Below, piece after piece: positions 5,075 through 7,802 of a stretch of 7,802 nt of DNA (position 1 is its first letter; each line of letters starts with the position of its first letter). The position numbers and the translations under genes were made by a program. This stretch comes from Treponema sp. (GTDB lineage Bacteria; Spirochaetota; Spirochaetia; Treponematales; Breznakiellaceae), in the NCBI GenBank assembly GCA_031268125.1, contig JAIRXT010000030.1, positions 1-7,802 of the forward strand, written 5' to 3'. The notes beneath the pieces are model-generated. The model was given only the letters and a program-made list of their open reading frames with translations. It searched no databases and had not been told where the DNA came from.

Positions 5075-5107
5075 GAAGAGGTTCCGGTGTTTAACCGGAG
5101 CCTTTTC
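5075..5107 (+). terminator. Terminator-like hairpin (probable attenuator) between rplL and rpoB
   Basis: GGTTCCGGT (5080-5088) pairs with ACCGGAGCC (5094-5102), loop GTTTA, with one G-U. A 4-base T-run (5103-5106) follows directly. The A-rich bases 5075-5079 can pair into the T-run to extend the stem. The short T-run suggests partial rather than full termination. In E. coli an attenuator at this place lets only part of the transcripts reach rpoBC, and this hairpin could do the same. It lies 90 bases before the rpoB start. Confidence 0.55.
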
Positions 5108-5196
5108 GTGATCGGCGGGCAGAGGCCGGCGGTATTATGACGGGATTTTCATTACAATTAAAAAGCGGAACCGGTAGTGTTATTCAGGGGGAAACG

Positions 5197-7802
5197 ATGA
5201 CAAAGGGAAATTCGATTGCAAAACGGACTTACATTGGCAAGGAAATCCAGGATGTGATGGAATTGCCGGATTTGATAGGTATTCAGCTTCACTCTTACGA
5301 GCGTTTTCTGCAGCGGGAAAAGCTCAGGGCAGGCGAAAAGCCGGATTTGCAGGGCCTGGAGGAGGTGTTTCAGACCACGTTCCCCATCGAAAGTCCCAAC
5401 GGAGATATGGTTCTGGACTACGAGTACTATACCCTGGACGAAGGAAACATCAAGTTAACCGAACACGACTGCAAGCAGAAAGGTCTTACCTACGCGGTCT
5501 CCCTTAAAGCCAGGGTGAACCTGATCTTCACTCAAACCGGAGAGATCCGGCAAAAAGACATTTACATGGGGGATGTCCCCATCATGACGGAACGGGGGAC
5601 CTTTATCGTTAACGGAGCGGAACGGGTGGTGGTTTCCCAGATCCACCGTTCTCCGGGGGTAATTTTTAGCCACGAAAAGGGAATTTTTTCCTCCCGGATC
5701 ATCCCGTACCGGGGCAGTTGGCTGGAATTCGAGATAGACCAGAAGCGGGAACTTATCTACGCCAAGATTGACCGGAAAAAGCGGATCCTGGGGACTATCT
5801 TCCTGCGGGCCCTGGGTTACGAAAGCAGGGAGGAGATTATCCGGGCTTTTTACCGGATCGAGACCCTGGCGGTAAACGACGACCGGGAGACCAGGGAAAA
5901 ATTTTCCGGCCGTATTCTGGCTTCCGCCGTGTGGATCGCCGCCGAAGACGCCGGGGCTTCCTCCAAAAAAGACGGGGAAGAAAAGAAAAAGCTCTACCGG
6001 GCCGGGGAAAAACTGCATCCCCACAATGTTGATGAACTTTTGGCCAACGAAATCAGCTCCGTGGAGGTGATCGACTTTGGCGCGGAAGATTCCCTTAATT
6101 CCGACATGCTTTTCAACTGCTTTGAGCGGGAAGAGATTAAATTTGTCAAGGACGATGCCGGCCGGGACGAACCTTCCCGGGAAGACGCCCTGTCGGCAGT
6201 GTATTCGGTGCTGATGCCCGGCGAATCCATCACCGTGGAAGCGGCGGGCAAGGACCTTTTGGGGATGTTCTTTACCAGCCGCCGCTACGATCTGGGAAGG
6301 GTGGGGCGCTATAAACTCAACAAAAAATTCAACTTCAATCCCCCGCTGGAAGAATTTACCCTTTCCAAGCAGGATATTATCGCTACGATGAAGTTCCTTA
6401 TCAAAGTTTATGTAGGGGACGAAAGAATCGACGATATCGATCACCTGGGGAACCGCCGGGTCCGGTCCGTGGGCGAGCTGATGGCCAACACCATGAAGAC
6501 CGCGTTTAGCCGGATGGAACGGATCGCCAAGGAACGGATGAGCCTTAAAGAGACGGACACCATCAAGCCCCAGGATCTGATTTCCATTAAGCCCGTGGTG
6601 GCGGCTATCAAGGAATTCTACGGCTCCAGCCAGCTTTCCCAGTTCATGGACCAGGTAAACCCCCTGGCGGAGCTGACCCACAAGCGGCGGCTCAATGCCC
6701 TGGGTCCGGGGGGGCTCTCCCGGGATCGGGCGGGCTTCGAGGTGCGGGATGTTCACTACACCCACTACGGCCGTATGTGCCCCATCGAGACTCCGGAAGG
6801 TCCGAATATCGGGCTTATCGTTTCCATGGCCAATTATACACGGGTAAACGAGTACGGCTTTCTGGAAACCCCCTATCGGCGGGTGTCCGGCGGGGTTGCC
6901 ACCGGGGACATCGAGTACCTTTCCGCGATGGACGAGGACCGCTACACCATTGCCCAGGCGTCGGCCAAGCTGAACACCGACGGCTCCTTTGCGGACAAAC
7001 AGATTTCCTGCCGCCGCCAGGGGGACTATACCACCAGGGCGCCCGGAGAAATTCAGTACATGGATGTTTCCCCCAAGCAGATCATTTCCGTGTCCGCGTC
7101 CCTGATCCCCTTCCTGGAACACGACGACGCGAACCGGGCGCTCATGGGCTCCAATATGCAGCGCCAGGCGGTGCCGCTGGTCTTCCCCGAGGCTCCCCGG
7201 GTGGGAACCGGCATGGAAGGAAAGTGCGCCTACGACTCCGGGGTGCTGATTAAAGCCCGGCGGAGCGGCTCCGTGGTGAGGGTTGACTCCCACGCGATCC
7301 TGGTCAAGCCCGATGAGACCGGGAAGAACGCCCCCAAAATTCAGGAAACCAACGCCGACGGCCTGGATGAATACCGGCTGGTAAAGTACCAGCGGACCAA
7401 CCAGGACACCTGCTATAACCAAAGGCCGGTGGTCAAGGTGGGGGAGAAGGTCGTTGCCGGTCAGGTGATTGCCGACGGCCCCGCGACACGGAACGGGGAA
7501 CTCGCCCTGGGGCGGAATGTTCTGGTGGGCTTTATGCCCTGGAACGGGTACAACTACGAAGACTCCATACTCATCTCCGAGCGGGTGGTAAAGGACGATA
7601 TGTTCACTTCCATCCATATAAAGGAGTTTATCACCGAAGTTCGGGAGACCAAGCTGGGGCCGGAAAAGATCACCAGGGACATCCCCAACACCTCGGAAAA
7701 GAGCCTGGACAACCTCGACGCCGAAGGGATTATCCGGGTGGGCGCCAAGGTGCGCTCCGGGGATATTCTGGTGGGCAAGGTAACCCCCAAGAGCGAAACC
7801 GA
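5197..7802 (+). CDS. rpoB: DNA-directed RNA polymerase subunit beta, 3' end cut by window edge
   Basis: RpoB is the beta subunit of RNA polymerase, forming one side of the active-site cleft and the rifampicin pocket. The first 868 codons are present, out of roughly 1150-1200 expected. Visible motifs are YIGKEIQDVMELPDLI near the N-terminus, NGAERVVVSQ at 139-148, the rifampicin region GSSQLSQFMDQVNPLAEL (476-493) continuing as THKRRLNALGPGGLSRDRAGF, PIETPEGPNIGL at 529-540, MGSNMQRQAVPL at 649-660 and YNYEDSILISERV with Glu788/Asp789. Within the rifampicin region Asn500 replaces the Ser531 of E. coli, and Val487 replaces Asn518. I chose ATG 5197, preceded by CAGGGGGA. An in-frame ATG at 5137 would add 20 residues but has a weaker ribosome site and adds sequence unlike RpoB. 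rpoC presumably follows beyond the window. Confidence 0.98.
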   Translation, partial: MTKGNSIAKRTYIGKEIQDVMELPDLIGIQLHSYERFLQREKLRAGEKPDLQGLEEVFQTTFPIESPNGDMVLDYEYYTLDEGNIKLTEHDCKQKGLTYAVSLKARVNLIFTQTGEIRQKDIYMGDVPIMTERGTFIVNGAERVVVSQIHRSPGVIFSHEKGIFSSRIIPYRGSWLEFEIDQKRELIYAKIDRKKRILGTIFLRALGYESREEIIRAFYRIETLAVNDDRETREKFSGRILASAVWIAAEDAGASSKKDGEEKKKLYRAGEKLHPHNVDELLANEISSVEVIDFGAEDSLNSDMLFNCFEREEIKFVKDDAGRDEPSREDALSAVYSVLMPGESITVEAAGKDLLGMFFTSRRYDLGRVGRYKLNKKFNFNPPLEEFTLSKQDIIATMKFLIKVYVGDERIDDIDHLGNRRVRSVGELMANTMKTAFSRMERIAKERMSLKETDTIKPQDLISIKPVVAAIKEFYGSSQLSQFMDQVNPLAELTHKRRLNALGPGGLSRDRAGFEVRDVHYTHYGRMCPIETPEGPNIGLIVSMANYTRVNEYGFLETPYRRVSGGVATGDIEYLSAMDEDRYTIAQASAKLNTDGSFADKQISCRRQGDYTTRAPGEIQYMDVSPKQIISVSASLIPFLEHDDANRALMGSNMQRQAVPLVFPEAPRVGTGMEGKCAYDSGVLIKARRSGSVVRVDSHAILVKPDETGKNAPKIQETNADGLDEYRLVKYQRTNQDTCYNQRPVVKVGEKVVAGQVIADGPATRNGELALGRNVLVGFMPWNGYNYEDSILISERVVKDDMFTSIHIKEFITEVRETKLGPEKITRDIPNTSEKSLDNLDAEGIIRVGAKVRSGDILVGKVTPKSET

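Noticed and set aside
5153..5158. TACAAT as a -10 element for a separate rpoB promoter
   Set aside because: It matches five of six bases but no -35 lies at a usable distance, and it falls in AT-rich leader.
5455..7617. 720-codon open frame on the - strand opposite rpoB
   Set aside because: It lies entirely antisense to a clear rpoB. It is rich in Gly, His, Val and Pro with no recognisable domain, and such frames arise from GC-biased third positions.

Overview
This window is a bacterial transcription/translation locus. It carries the conserved run tRNA-Thr, rpmG, tRNA-Trp, secE, nusG, rplK, rplA, rplJ, rplL and rpoB, all on the + strand. An insertion-sequence transposase lies at the left edge on the - strand. 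The gene order and protein sequences suggest a spirochaete, most likely a Treponema-like member of the Spirochaetota. T. pallidum has the same order from rpmG to rpoB, and the RpoB here has Asn at the position equivalent to E. coli Ser531, a residue linked to natural rifampicin resistance in spirochaetes. The coding DNA is moderately GC-rich with GC-biased third positions, unlike the low-GC Borrelia. The assignment is inference from sequence, not from a search.

Layout. Positions 1-803 (-) hold the first 267 codons of an IS1595-type (ISXO2-like) transposase, cut by the window edge. Positions 804-1397 have no convincing gene. This stretch holds a GC-rich 18-bp palindrome, two perfect TATAAT hexamers and a cluster of tandem hairpins (about 1153-1308) that looks like an intergenic repeat element. 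A weak promoter candidate lies just before tRNA-Thr(GGU) at 1398. Then follow rpmG (bL33), tRNA-Trp(CCA), secE, nusG, rplK, rplA (overlapping rplK by 4 bases), rplJ (GTG start), rplL and the first 868 codons of rpoB, which runs off the right edge.

The genes form one functional block. The two tRNAs and the ribosomal proteins bL33, uL11, uL1, uL10 and bL12 serve translation. SecE is a core subunit of the Sec translocon. NusG couples RNA polymerase to the ribosome and elongation factors, and RpoB is the beta subunit of that polymerase. The spacers carry RNA structures that fit known control points of this operon in other bacteria: a likely L1-binding operator before rplK, strong hairpins between rplJ and rplL, and a terminator-like hairpin between rplL and rpoB that could lower polymerase expression relative to ribosomal proteins.

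I found no evidence of a wholly new system. The points most worth checking are the RpoB Asn500 residue, the hairpin cluster upstream of the operon, the spacer RNA structures, and a three-cysteine bL33 in which aspartate sits where a fourth zinc ligand is expected.
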